The position numbers and the translations under genes are program-made. A model generated the notes under the pieces. It saw only the letters and a program-made list of their open reading frames with translations. It searched no databases and had not been told where the DNA came from. A stretch of 36,821 nt of DNA from Chara braunii. Lineage: Eukaryota; Streptophyta; Charophyceae; Charales; Characeae. The stretch spans positions 611,629-648,449 of the forward strand of contig BFEA01000217.1 in NCBI GenBank assembly GCA_003427395.1, read 5' to 3'. This document shows, in pieces, positions 1 through 9,291 of this stretch. Position 1 is the stretch's first letter. The number at the start of each line of letters is the position of its first letter.

Positions 1-22
1 TTTTTTTTTTTTTTTTTTTTTT
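1..22. repeat. poly(T) tract at window edge
   Basis: A run of 22 T followed by a T/C-rich stretch to about position 38. It may be the poly(A) tail of a retroposed sequence on the minus strand that continues outside the window, or the left edge of a short repeat whose right edge is the A17 run at 1552-1568. Neither can be settled from the window. Confidence 0.6.
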
Positions 23-838
23 CCTTTCTTTTCTTTGCTACCGTAGATCAAAGGAACAGGCGCCACGTGACCCACTGCCGTAGCAGGGTTGGGAAAACAC
101 ACGTTGTACCGAGCATGGCCCTCAAACTCACAAAATCACAAAATGACAGTCCCTGTAAAGGAAGGACTAGATCTGGCCGCTCATTTTGGGATTTTGCGAT
201 TTTGAGGGCCTGGTGTGAGACAGAAAAATCATTTTCTGGGTTCTCCCTTCAGCCAATGGGCTGGGAGCCAGAAAGTTTGTCCCCTCTTTTTCAGGACGGG
301 TTCTTCCTACAACCAATGGGCTGCATCCTCTGAAGGTCTGCACTGGCAGCACGCACAACTTTGGGCCTCTCCACACTACTCCCGACTTGGAGAAAAAATG
401 CCCATTTTCAAGAGTGCACTGTAGCCACACCAACTCCGACTTGGAGTTGTGAGAATGAATTGGGGAGTGGTCAGAAAATCCACTCGGGAGTGGTCTTCGC
501 CAAATTGCACTTGCGGCTTGGCCTGCTCTGGGATTTGGAGGCCAGGAGGTGCACTTCCGCGAGCACTGTCCAGCATATGGTGACGGCAAACTCTGAGGTG
601 GGTGCTGGTAGGTCGGGATCCCCTCACGAAAACTCAGGTAGAAACCAGCCTTCTGGGTGACTTCTCCCGAAAATGGCCATTCGCAGGCTGGAGTCACTAG
701 AGGTTTCCGGAGTGCGCTCGACGACCACTCCCCAATTCGTTCTGACAACTCCAAGTCACAAGAGGTTTCGGGAGTGCCCTCGATGTCTTCTGACGTTCGG
801 GAGTACTCCCGAATATCGCCCCCTACCTCCAAAAAGGT
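23..838. repeat. Non-coding foldback region with a 34-bp inverted repeat
   Basis: I see no recognisable gene here. Bases 439-472 are the reverse complement of 723-756 with two mismatches in 34, so the stretch can fold on itself. Shorter related motifs (CTCGGGAGTGG-like) recur between 360 and 810 in both orientations. A long open frame on the minus strand (167-925) runs through the foldback, but it has no recognisable domain and is probably accidental. The region behaves like a small foldback or MITE-type repeat of unknown family. Confidence 0.5.
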
Positions 839-1019
839 CAATGTTGCGAGATAATTGTTGGAAGGTGCCCACCGGAAACAGGGGCCGTCAGATGCAGAAA
901 TCTGGCGGCCGAGATCGGGTCCCACCCGCTGGGTCCCTTCCTATTTCTGCGAGGTTCGTTTTCCGATAGGTGTATCTCGCCAAACAGGAAAGGTTTGGGC
1001 GCTCGAAAACCAAAAAGGT

Positions 1020-1472
1020 ATCCAGCCGCCTAGCTCAGTTGGTAAGGCATGCAAGTGGCATTCAGGAGGTCTTGGGTTCAATCCCCATTGGCCTCATGTA
1101 CGTTCCTGGGCAAGCTTGGCGCCCGCCACCTAGAGATATGCCGTTGGTCCTCCCGAGTGGCATTGAGCAGAGACTGCTGGTGTTCATAGGGGGAGGGGAC
1201 CGGAGGGGAGGCACAGTGACTGGCCCATAGAAGAAGCTCGCTCCTGATGCTACCGGCTGACCCCTGGCCGGCCTGCTGTAGCAGGTATCACACCTGCTGG
1301 TGGGTGCAGCTCCCGCATCCCTCGTTGGAGGCTTGAGCATGGACGTGGCTGCTACGGGGTTCCCCGTAATACTATAATGACAATAAAAACGGCCTGAAAG
1401 GCCGTCCTGTCCAGATTCGGCAGGTAATTGAATTGGTTGGGCTTAAAGAATTAGCCTTTAAAACAAAAACAA
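1020..1472 (+). mobile_element. tRNA-derived SINE with 14-bp target-site duplication
   Basis: A ~450-bp retroposon with a tRNA-like head (about 1022-1095), an unrelated body and an A-rich tail (1460-1476). It is flanked by a perfect direct repeat, AAAACCAAAAAGGT, at 1006-1019 and 1473-1486, the expected product of target-primed insertion. Near the 3' end there is a perfect short hairpin (1389-1405, ACGGCCT/AGGCCGT arms) just after an AATAAA motif. SINEs encode no protein and borrow LINE machinery; the partner LINE is not identified. The element sits inside an older inverted-repeat element. The family is not one I can name. Confidence 0.85.
1031..1085 (+). promoter_or_regulatory. Internal RNA polymerase III promoter (A and B boxes) of the SINE
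   Basis: TAGCTCAGTTGG at 1031-1042 matches the A box consensus, and GGTTCAATCCC at 1075-1085 matches the B box with one change (A for G). The ~33-bp spacing is normal for a tRNA gene. The anticodon arm does not form a clean stem, so this is a tRNA-derived promoter rather than a functional tRNA gene. Confidence 0.85.
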
Positions 1473-1551
1473 AAAACCAAAAAGGTTTTGGTGTGGGCGC
1501 CTTCCAACAATTATCCCCAATATTGCAATAGTGCTACAGTGAAAAGCTATT

Positions 1552-1568
1552 AAAAAAAAAAAAAAAAA
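1552..1568. repeat. poly(A) tract (A17)
   Basis: A run of 17 A following GTGCTACAGTGAAAAGC. It could be the 3' tail of a small retroposon or part of a repeat boundary. It is not linked to a recognisable gene. Confidence 0.5.
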
Positions 1569-1839
1569 CGAAAAACCACTGATATTCTGACGCACTGGAG
1601 GAAAAGTGCACCACAAAAGCCACGATTTTCAGGAACACTATGGCCATCAATATTCTTCATCATCCATGGTCGAAGCTTGTCACCCCTTGCCACTCGTGAT
1701 CGAAAAATACAGGTTGGAAACACGCGAGCGCGAAGTGGCAGCTGGGTATGACGTGGGCAGTTTTGGCATGACGGCGCCTTGGTGATGGGGTAGTGATGAC
1801 GTAGAGATCGGACAGCGGGAGAGCAGGAGGATGGAGCGT
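1569..1839. other. Unannotated spacer
   Basis: I see no gene or known repeat in these 270 bases. The minus-strand open frame across 1550-1948 is a low-complexity continuation of the antisense LTR-like sequence beginning at 1840 and is not a gene. Confidence 0.5.
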
Positions 1840-2165
1840 TGTGACGCCCAACCTCACGCCCAGCGCTGGGACGCCCAACCTCACGCCCGTCGCGACTTCC
1901 TGATCGGAGTGGGATGTGGGCCTGGAAGTGCGAAAAGGGGTGTGCCAAGGATTTTTGGGAAAGTGGGGGTGGAGTCCCAGGTCAGAACTGAGATCTCCTG
2001 TGGCAAGGTTCCAGGGGCATAGGTGCGATAAGGCTAAGGGACGGTTTGCTTTCGATCTGGTGGCGACGATGCCGTGCTTGGAATGTGTGGTGCATCCTGG
2101 GTCGTCCGATCCGCCTGTTCAGTGACGGGGGTTCGGGAAAGGTCTGTCTGTGAGGGTCGCGATTC

Positions 2166-2693
2166 CTATGAGTTGGACCTCCGGGGGCAGACGCGTGTCG
2201 ATTGTCGTCGCGTATTACAGGTAGGCTCCGTAATTCCAGAGGTTCGGCGGTTGCCGCGTCGTCTGCAATTTCTGCAAGGCGTGTGGGGCCAATACGGGGC
2301 TATGGAGTTCCACGACACCACTGTGAGTTCGTGGTATGGGAGGAGGAGATGGAAGGGAGGGAAATTCGTGGCGATAACGACGAAGCCGGGGGATATGAAA
2401 TATTGCGTGTTATAAGTAGTCGGGTAGTCGGGACACCTTGGATCGCTGGTTACGGCACGGTGAAAGTCTCTGGCGCACAGTCGGTTTTCGGTTAGACAAG
2501 GAAATTCTGGATACCTCAGTCTAAGATATTCTCCCTCCCAGTGCTCTAAGTACCCTGGGTCCCGTATGTATGTCATCATGTCATTGCGGTATGGTGAAAA
2601 CCTTCCGTACACATCGGATTGACGAGGGAATTTCTGGGTATGGTGTCGGAGGTTCTCACTAGCCCAGGTGCTTGCAAGAAGGAAATTCCTCGC
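2166..2693 (-). CDS. Conserved ~175-codon open frame inside LTR-like copy A1 (function unknown)
   Basis: The frame is open from just after a TAG (minus-strand read at 2694-2696) to a stop at 2166. The same frame is open in copy A4 (21193-21717), bounded by TAG and ending at the equivalent stop. The two align without a frameshift; the only length change inside is two whole codons. Shared motifs include PEFPCLTEN, TSDPRCP, YPTTYNTQYFISP and PCRNCRR, with conserved cysteines and tryptophans. There is no conserved ATG near the start, so it could be an exon, a fragment of a larger protein, or start internally (ATG pair near residue 40). I recognise no family. It lies on the opposite strand to the 81-codon frame of the same element. 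Confidence 0.45.
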   Translation of the reverse strand, partial: ARNFLLASTWASENLRHHTQKFPRQSDVYGRFSPYRNDMMTYIRDPGYLEHWEGEYLRLRYPEFPCLTENRLCARDFHRAVTSDPRCPDYPTTYNTQYFISPGFVVIATNFPPFHLLLPYHELTVVSWNSIAPYWPHTPCRNCRRRGNRRTSGITEPTCNTRRQSTRVCPRRSNS

Positions 2694-3152
2694 CTATCCC
2701 GTCACTGGAGATGCCAAGTTCGCCAGTGATCGCGAATCGCCGCGCGTGGACACGTGTAGGCAGCGCAAATCAGTTCGCGCTTACACGTATCCTCACGAAA
2801 TGTTCGCTCGTACCCGGGCCTGTTGGCTGATGCAAAAGTGAGAGTTTAATTCTACATGCAAGATCGCCACATGTCATGGATAACTATCCAATCATCTAAT
2901 CATTCAGTGATCCCACAAACAATCATTTCCGAATATGCAAGGTGGCATCACACACATCAAACATCGCAACAACATCAGAACTCATACCACGACGTCAATA
3001 GATCAAATTGGCAAGCAACGATCACGGTTAGGCAAAAACGACAAGCACATCGTTCCATCAAAACTTGTTCATCCAAAAAGAAAAGGGGGGGGGATCGAGA
3101 CACAAAGATGCCGAAAGAAAATAAGGGCGAACTTCCATAGCCGAAATCAAAA

Positions 3153-3160
3153 CTTATATA
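3153..3160. promoter_or_regulatory. Putative TATA box of LTR-like copy A1
   Basis: CTTATATA on the plus strand (TATATAAG on the minus strand) lies between the two divergent open frames, upstream of the CT microsatellite. Equivalent TATA motifs occur in A4 (22197-22204) and A2 (about 5687-5694). The position is conserved, but transcription is inferred only. Confidence 0.45.
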
Positions 3161-3226
3161 CAGAAGTAAGGAAAAGGACAAAGAAAATTTCAAAGAACAT
3201 TACAACTCCGCGCCCATCAACCTCAG

Positions 3227-3234
<8 letters not shown>

Positions 3235-3293
<59 letters not shown>
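3235..3293. repeat. CT microsatellite in copy A1
   Basis: About 59 bp of near-perfect CT dinucleotides immediately before the ATG at 3298. Copy A4 has a shorter tract at the same position (22261-22300) and copy A2 only a remnant (about 5740-5755), so the tract length varies within the family. Confidence 0.95.
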
Positions 3294-3295
<2 letters not shown>

Positions 3296-3297
3296 CG

Positions 3298-3543
3298 ATG
3301 TTGACAGTCCGTCGTTATGCACCAACCCACGAAGTTGTCACCCCGCTTAATCCTCCTGTGCCCGTCGGATTCGCCCGCGCGCTACAGTCCGTCGTAGCCC
3401 CACGCGTCAGTCCCGCACATTCGGCACCAGCTCGTCGGGTCGCCCAACTCCCATTTCAACTCACCTCTTACTTCGCTCGTGAGCCGACCCTCACTGATAG
3501 CGCTACCCCGCGCTTCCAGCAACTGTTTAAGAGAGCTATCTAA
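3298..3543 (+). CDS. Conserved 81-codon open frame inside LTR-like copy A1 (function unknown)
   Basis: An ATG about 140 bp past the TATA motif opens an 81-residue basic, proline- and alanine-rich frame. It starts MLTVRR and ends FKRAI. Copy A4 has the same frame with the same ATG and stop (22302-22547). By eye the two differ at about 27 bases and 12 residues with no insertion or deletion, while the surrounding sequence does contain indels. The frame is broken in copy A2, which keeps the MRTVRR start (from 5774) but shifts frame soon after, and in A3. No known domain is recognised. It may be a leader peptide of the retroelement transcript or an incidental frame. Confidence 0.35.
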   Translation: MLTVRRYAPTHEVVTPLNPPVPVGFARALQSVVAPRVSPAHSAPARRVAQLPFQLTSYFAREPTLTDSATPRFQQLFKRAI

Positions 3544-4309
3544 TCGCGCGGCCGAATTTATAGCGTGCATGCATGCGCAAAGAACACGGAATTGCAAGGA
3601 CATAGACGAAGAGAGGGGGAAGGAGTGCCTACGTTCTGCGTGGCCAGATCGCGGCGTGGGGGACGTAGCCACTCTCCACGCATCGATCCGAGCATGCAGC
3701 CCGCGGGCTACCTAGGCTCAGTAGAAAGAGAAGAGAGGGCGGGAAAGACGAAGCTCAAGAAGAAAGATACAGTTACAAGGGCGCCCGCCCAAAAATTACA
3801 GTTACACACAAGATTAAGGGCGCCGACTAATCACAGCTCCGTTGCAGCCACAAAAAGAAACGCGCGAGTAAAAGGCACCGCGCGGCAAAAGGAATTCCTA
3901 AATTCCTAAATTCCTAAAAAATGCAGAAAGCACAAATCCGAAAAGAAAGCCCGAAATTCCGAGAGCCCTCGAGGGCTCGACAAGATTCAAAAAGAAATTC
4001 AAAAATAAGCAAAACATCCCGCGCGATCATCTCGCCAAGAACCCGACAACAGAACAAGAAAGAAGCGACGTCAAACATTATTACTCGCGCCTCTGTCGGC
4101 GCGCCAGCCACTCAACCGATCATCCCGGGACTTGTCCAGCCCTGAACCCAGTCGTAAAAAAGAAGCGACGTAAAAAGACGAAGAAGCGAGGACACCGATG
4201 CAATTTCCCTTCAATCTCGATCTCCCGTAATTAGCCTAACCTTCGCATCTTAGGACCCCTCATTGTCATCGCGCAGAAATTCGCGCGGAACAGAAAATGG
4301 TTCGTCACA

Positions 4310-6786
4310 GCGCGACTTCCTGATCGGAGTGGGATGGCGGCCCGGAAGTGCGAAAGAGGGGTGTGCCAAGGATCTTAGGAAATTGTGGTGGAGTCCCAGG
4401 TCAGAACTGAGATCTCCTGTGGCCAGTTCAAGGGTAATTGAGCAAGATGGTAATCCCGAGTTCCATCGGTAGCTTGGGCTTCGGGACACAAGGCTACCAT
4501 CGGTGTGAGTATCGACGTCGTGGTGGGTCTCAGATCCGGTGGACCTTCGGGACGCTATGAGTGTTGCGTTGGTTGGTTAGCCATCGGCGTCGCTCGTAGC
4601 AGACTTCGGAATCTAACGAGGCTGGTCTCAGTCGGAGACAGTCGGAGACTGTGCGATCACTGGTCCGCCTCAGTTCGGGTCCGGCGGACGAATCCCGTTG
4701 TGCGGTAAATATGATCTTGCTGGCACTCCGAGCACAGGGTCCGTGGCCAGTAGGGGCCGATCGCCAGGGGACCGCTGTTAGACAGTGAAAGGGGATTGCG
4801 AGGCGGTGAGGAGGATAATTGGTCTCGATGATGGCGATTCTTGGCTCGGCGATGACGTATCGTGCGTGTGAGTGGAGAAATCGGGGTGGGAAGGGAATCG
4901 CGCTTAAGGCCCGTTCAATATCCCATTCGCATACGCACTCTGTTCCCGCTTAGAAAAGGAATTCGGGGAGGTGGGACCGGGGTCGCGTGGCTTGATAGGC
5001 ACGCTCCCGTTCCCAACATTCCCGGAATCGTTGATGTCTCAGACTCTCGCGATCCGTGACGTAGAAGGGAATCTCAACGTCCATACCTGTAAAAAAGGGT
5101 TGACTTCATCATAAGCCCTCGGGGGCGAGTCCCGTGGACGCGCGTCTTTGTGATCGTACTTACACGCGGGTGCGTGAGATCACGCTTCCCGTTGATGGGT
5201 TGTTTCAGGTGCCCCCGTGGTTCCCCAAAGGTTCGTCATGCAACTACCAGATCAAAAAGAAAAAACAACTTTTGGGCATAACATAAGGCAATCCCTCGGC
5301 AAGCCAGCCATTCATGCATCGATAAAGCTGCGAAGGGTTCATCATCTAGCTGATCCACACAGAGCAATTGAAAAGACTGACTAGTTTCCCAGCCTCACAA
5401 ATTCCTTCCCCCCTCCAGAGTACTGCGCAACTCTTCGATGATCAAGTTTCTTATGAGATCGTGGAACATTCATTCATCGGATCCTCACTCATTCATGCAA
5501 AGATGATGCGCATCCCCATTGGTCACACAAGCTCTCAAAGATTGACACACGCATCCAATAAACCGAGGCATTAAACTCACACCCGTCAACAAGGAAGGAG
5601 AAGGGAAAATAGAGTCGCACACCAAGCGGCACCATCGTACAAAATCGGAGATAGGAAAAATGAATTTCGCCTAAGACCGAAATTTTATATAAAGAAAAGA
5701 AAAGAAAGGTCACGATCCCAACTCGTCTGTTCCTCACTCAGTCTCTCTCTCTCCCTGCACCACGTCATCTCCGATGCGGACAGTCCGTCGTCTCGCACCA
5801 ACACCGATTCGTCACCCCGCTTAGTCCAAGCACGCAAGTCAGGTTCGCCCGTGCGCCATTGTCCGCCGTGGCCCGCACGTCAACCCCGCTTACTTGGCAC
5901 CAGCCCGCCGGATCGTACTCACCTGCCAACTTGCTCGTTAGTTGATCCTCACTGACCGCACTAACCTTCGAAATCCAGAGAGAGTGAATTAGCCGTGCTT
6001 GCAAAATTTATGGTCTGCATGCTCGCGCGAGAAACCCGGGATCATACCCAAGACAAAAGGAAGGAGGAGAGAAGGGAAGTGCCTACGTTCTGCATGGCCA
6101 GGCCGCGGTGTGGGGGTCGTAGCCACTCTCCACGCATCGATCTGGGCATGTAACGCTTCGACCTATCAGAACGGGGGAAGATGCATGCACAGCAGGAAGG
6201 AAGAAGGCGAGAAGAGAGACGAGAGAGTCAAGAAGAGAGAGATACAGTTACAGTTGCGCCCGCCAAAAGATACAGTTACACGCAAGATTAAGGGCGCCAC
6301 TTAGTCAGAGCTTTGCTCCCGCCGCGGCAAGGTGCGCGCTAATCAAGAAGCGTAGCGCAGTAAAATTTCAAGGTTCCTAAATTTCTATCTAAATCCAGAT
6401 TGCAGGGAAAATTCCGACGAAGCAAAAGTTCCGAAAAGCAAAAAGGAAATTAACAAGTCCGAAAGCCCACAGCGACTCGACATCAGTTGAAAGAAAATTT
6501 TGAAAAAGAAGACTACATTCCCGCGCGTTCGTCGCGCCAAAATTCTCGTTCCCCTTAGCCCCAGCAAAATAAGGAGGAAGCTATGGCAACAATCATTTTT
6601 CGCGCTCGCTAAGGCGTGGTCTCCTAACTGCCTACGCGGGACTTTTTCCGATATTGGCCCAACAAAATCGAAAAAGGAAATCGAAAAAGAAGCGAAGGCA
6701 TCCATGCAACTTGCCCAACCCCGTCCCATTCCCCCAAAGCAGCTTCGCGGAGAAAGTCGCGTGATTACAGAAAATGGTTCGTCACA
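4310..6786 (+). mobile_element. LTR-like element family A, diverged tandem copy A2
   Basis: Starts directly after A1 at GCGCGACTTCCTGATCGG, which corresponds to about position 24-35 of a full unit, and ends with CGTCACA at 6780-6786. The first ~100 bases, the TATA/CT core, the MRTVRR codons (5774) and the GTAGCCACTCTCCACGCATCGAT block (about 6119-6141) match the other copies; much of the rest is strongly diverged. Its missing first ~23 bases and the absence of spacer suggest the A1-A2 junction arose by recombination between two elements rather than two separate insertions. Confidence 0.6.
4950..5057 (-). pseudogene. Remnant of the family A antisense open frame in copy A2
   Basis: On the minus strand this stretch reads a short frame beginning DRESLRHQRFRECWERE and continuing to LPEF before a TAA. 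It matches copy A3 (DRENLRDPKYREYWENE ... PEFPCL) and the equivalent part of A1 and A4 (PGYLEHWEGEYLR ... PEFPCLTEN). The rest of the frame is not recognisable in this diverged copy. It shows that this short segment is one of the most persistent parts of the family. Confidence 0.45.
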
Positions 6787-7089
6787 CCGTGACTCGGTGT
6801 TGCCTGCCTTTTCAAAGCACTTTGGTGCCATCTCCAGCTTTGCGCCTCATCTAGTGGTGTTACATGTTAGGACGTTGGGTGAAGGGGAACTTGCCTTCGA
6901 GAGGAGGTGGGTCTCCTTGAGAAGTTCAGCCTTCTTATGGCTTTTTCTCCTTGGTCTGCGTAGTGTTGTGGTAGGCGGTTGGTATGACGCGAACGGAAAG
7001 GAGGAGCGCGTGCTTACGTGGAGCGGGAGGAGGATTGGAGGCGATATCGATTGTGTTGATTTCAGTTTTTGTATACATCTTTGTCATCT
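6787..7089. other. Unannotated region after copy A2
   Basis: If A2 were a 5' LTR, the internal region of its retroelement should begin here. I see no primer-binding site (no TGG-start tRNA complement next to 6786), no gag-like frame and no known repeat. Confidence 0.4.
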
Positions 7090-7830
7090 GCAGCACTCTC
7101 GCTGATCACCACCAGCACCAACATCGATGTCATCATCATTAGGGTGCTGCTCGTCACCATCATCACTAACAGGGCGTGATTTGCCATCATCATCACGGTA
7201 ATGGTTTGTTATCATCACCAGGGTGTTGCTCGTCATCACCATCATCAGCATCAGGGTACTGCTCGTCAATCATCATCAAGGCGTATGTCTTCACTCCTGT
7301 TCGGCGCTAATATCATCACTATTATCAAGGAGCCGTGCATCAGGGGTGCTGCTCGTCACTCATTGTTGTTTCACCATCGTCAAATATCTCTCCATCATAC
7401 GACACGGTTGGCAAAGCTTAACGTCATCATAGGGCGTTGCTCATCATCATCATCATCATCATCATCATTACTGACATCACCATCATCATCATCATTATTA
7501 TGATCATCATCATTAGTGCGTCATCAATATCATCAACATCATCATCATCTTCATCATCATCATCATCATTATCGACATCACCATCATCATCACTATCATC
7601 ATTATCATCATCATCGTCATCATCGTCAGTTTGTAATCATAGGGGCTGTTGGTGCTGCTCTTTGGTATCATCAGCATCATCATTCCGTTTTCATTCTCAT
7701 CATTCTCATCATCATCATCAGCTTGTTTTCATTAGATGTTGCTCTGCATCAGCAGGTGAGTTGGTTGTCACCATCATTCTCATTATCATCGTCTTCAGGG
7801 TGCTATCCATTGGCATCAACAAAATCCAAC
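7090..7830. repeat. ATC/CAT-rich satellite with a higher-order unit
   Basis: The first part (7140-7370) repeats a 30-50-bp unit built on AGGGTGCTGCTCGTCA followed by CATCATCA blocks (near 7140, 7230 and 7253, with a variant at 7346). From 7437 to 7700 it becomes almost pure CAT trinucleotides with occasional interruptions. Any frame here translates to Ser/Ile/His runs and is not a gene. Confidence 0.9.
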
Positions 7831-8366
7831 AAAATCCAAGCGAATGATATTTTGGTAAGTGTGGCACAGTCATCAATAACTGTAGTTGGCTGGATTGGAT
7901 TGTTCCCGGAGGGCTGAACGGTGGGAAGGGCGTGGGGGGAGCTCTATCCTGCACGGGCATCGCAAGGTGGGGGGTGAATGTCTCAAAGAGGGTAGGGGCG
8001 GAGTCGGGGGTTGCCTTATTCTGGGGCAGGGACTGTGTGTGGGTCAACATCGGTCCCTGCGGAGGTGGAAATGGGCAAGGGGCGGGGGGGCATGCTTTAG
8101 GTGGGAACTGCGTGCTCCTGGGAAAAGGGGGGGAGAGGATTGGTCCTATATTGGGGCCGAGGGAGAGTGGGTGACTCTCCTCGGCGGAGGCAGTGTAGGG
8201 CTGAGGGGAAAGGGGTAGGGAGGGGCGATCTCTCTCGAATAAATCTATCATCCAGTTTTACTATAGCTTTCCATTTGGTTGCCTCTCGAGGAGGTTGTAG
8301 GAATAGGTGTTATCTGGCAAGCCATTTGCGATCCTGCGAGGGGTGGTTGAAAAGTCAGTGGCCCTC
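7831..8366. other. G-rich non-coding region
   Basis: Strongly G-over-C skewed between 7900 and 8225 (many GGGG runs on the plus strand). I see no recognisable gene, repeat family or RNA. Confidence 0.4.
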
Positions 8367-9052
8367 GAAGACCGATGCTGGGGCAACGCTGGCCGGAGCT
8401 GGAGCCAGGTGGCGCAACTCTGTGACCTAGCTTAGTGGGGGTGTGAGGCCTGGTAGAGAGCTCTGGGGGGCTGTTTGTGGGGGCAGTCCGAGGGGTCATC
8501 GACAGTCATAACTGGAGCAATGCTGACCGGTGTTGGAGCAAGGTGGTGCAACTCTGTAACCTAACCTGATGGGAGCATGAGGCCTGGAAGAGCTTCGGTT
8601 CGTGCTGAAATTAGCCATGCTGGTGGTGGTCGTACGTGGATTGAATAGGTTTCACCTATCTCATTTGTGATGGGGAGGCTTTTTGACACACATATTCTAT
8701 TGACTTGGTAGAGTCTGAATGGAAAAAAAAAAAAGTCGGTTGTTCTTATGAATGTCTTAGGACTTTAGGGTTTCTTAGCAATCCATCTTAGGCAGTTTCG
8801 ATGTTGTTATACTCAGTGATCTATGACCATTCGATGCCAGAACGACACTGGCAGGTGCTGGGGTGTTGCCCTGTAACTTGCTGATGCAGGAGCGTGAGGC
8901 CTGGTAGAGAGATCTGGGGATGCTTTGGGGTGGGCATCCCAAGGGACGACCAAGGGTTGCTGCTGGGATGATGCGAGTCGGAGCTGGGGCGAGTTCTGTT
9001 GCCCTGTAACCCAACAAGGTGGGGGCGTGAGGCCTGGAAGAGCTTAGCAAGG
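8367..9052. repeat. Tandem array of a ~100-140-bp unit in an A-B / C-D pattern
   Basis: Four related units begin near 8367, 8501, 8820 and 8951. Each carries a GCTGG...GAGC motif, a block like GCAACTCTGTAACCTAAC and a GAGGCCTGGWAGAG box. Units 1 and 3 share GAGGCCTGGTAGAGAG; units 2 and 4 share GAGGCCTGGAAGAGCTT. A two-unit block was therefore duplicated about 450 bp downstream, with a unique spacer (about 8606-8819). Confidence 0.7.
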
Positions 9053-9291
9053 AGTAAGACAATGTTGGGAAGTCTTAGAAGGTTTTGTCAGGGAACCTGA
9101 GGGTAGTGAGCATTCGTGGGACCTTTGTGGTACGTTATTGCATGAGTAATGCCCTAATAGGTCATTACATACTCAGGATCCTCCCCATGTTTCTGAATCT
9201 CATCGTGTTCACAGATTGTTCCCAGTTGAAACCGGGTAATGGCCCCGGTATCTCAAATGACCTCAAACGACCTCAAATGTTCTCAATGATC
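9053..9291. other. Unannotated spacer with a short CTCAAATGA repeat
   Basis: No gene is visible. Bases 9252-9290 contain several imperfect direct repeats of CTCAAATGA directly before the end of copy A3. Confidence 0.4.

Larger units (their letters stand above)
839..1526. mobile_element. Inverted-repeat (MITE-like) element interrupted by a SINE
   Basis: The left arm (839-873) and right arm (1490-1526) are inverted copies of each other. The core ATAATTGTTGGAAGG is identical and the flanking bases differ at a few positions. Without the SINE at 1020-1472 the element would be roughly 220 bp with no coding capacity, which fits a non-autonomous DNA transposon. I could not find a convincing target-site duplication outside the arms, so the exact ends and superfamily are open. 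Confidence 0.55.
1840..4309 (+). mobile_element. LTR-like element family A, copy A1
   Basis: This 2470-bp unit begins TGTGACG and ends CGTCACA, a 7-bp inverted terminal repeat with the TG...CA ends of an LTR. It is collinear with the unit at 20878-23329. From left to right it holds a conserved antisense open frame (2166-2693), a TATA motif near 3154, a long CT microsatellite, an 81-codon sense open frame (3298-3543) and a purine-rich 3' part. The first 50 bases carry a 27-bp-period duplication (1843-1861 and 1870-1888). It abuts another family member at 4310 with no spacer. The most likely reading is a solo LTR or LTR pair of a large retroelement whose internal region is absent. Which strand is sense is not settled, because the TATA motif reads both ways. 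Confidence 0.7.

Noticed and set aside
167-925. A 252-codon open frame on the minus strand
   Set aside because: It runs through an inverted repeat, has no recognisable domain and continues across the arm of the inverted-repeat element. Composition, not coding, is the simpler explanation.
1022-1095. A functional tRNA gene
   Set aside because: The A and B boxes are good, but the anticodon arm is degenerate and the sequence continues as a 450-bp retroposon with target-site duplications, so it is a SINE head.
2935-3297. The upstream extension of the plus-strand frame in copy A1 through the CT tract
   Set aside because: The extension passes through the CT microsatellite (Ser-Leu run) and is not kept in copy A4, where the frame starts at the ATG after the tract.
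7437-7917. Long Ser-, Ile- or His-rich proteins over the CAT repeats
   Set aside because: All frames are open because CAT trinucleotides contain no stop. These are repeat translations.
8367-9052. A CRISPR-like array
   Set aside because: Only four diverged units of unequal spacing, no short conserved repeats with unique spacers, and the setting is eukaryotic.
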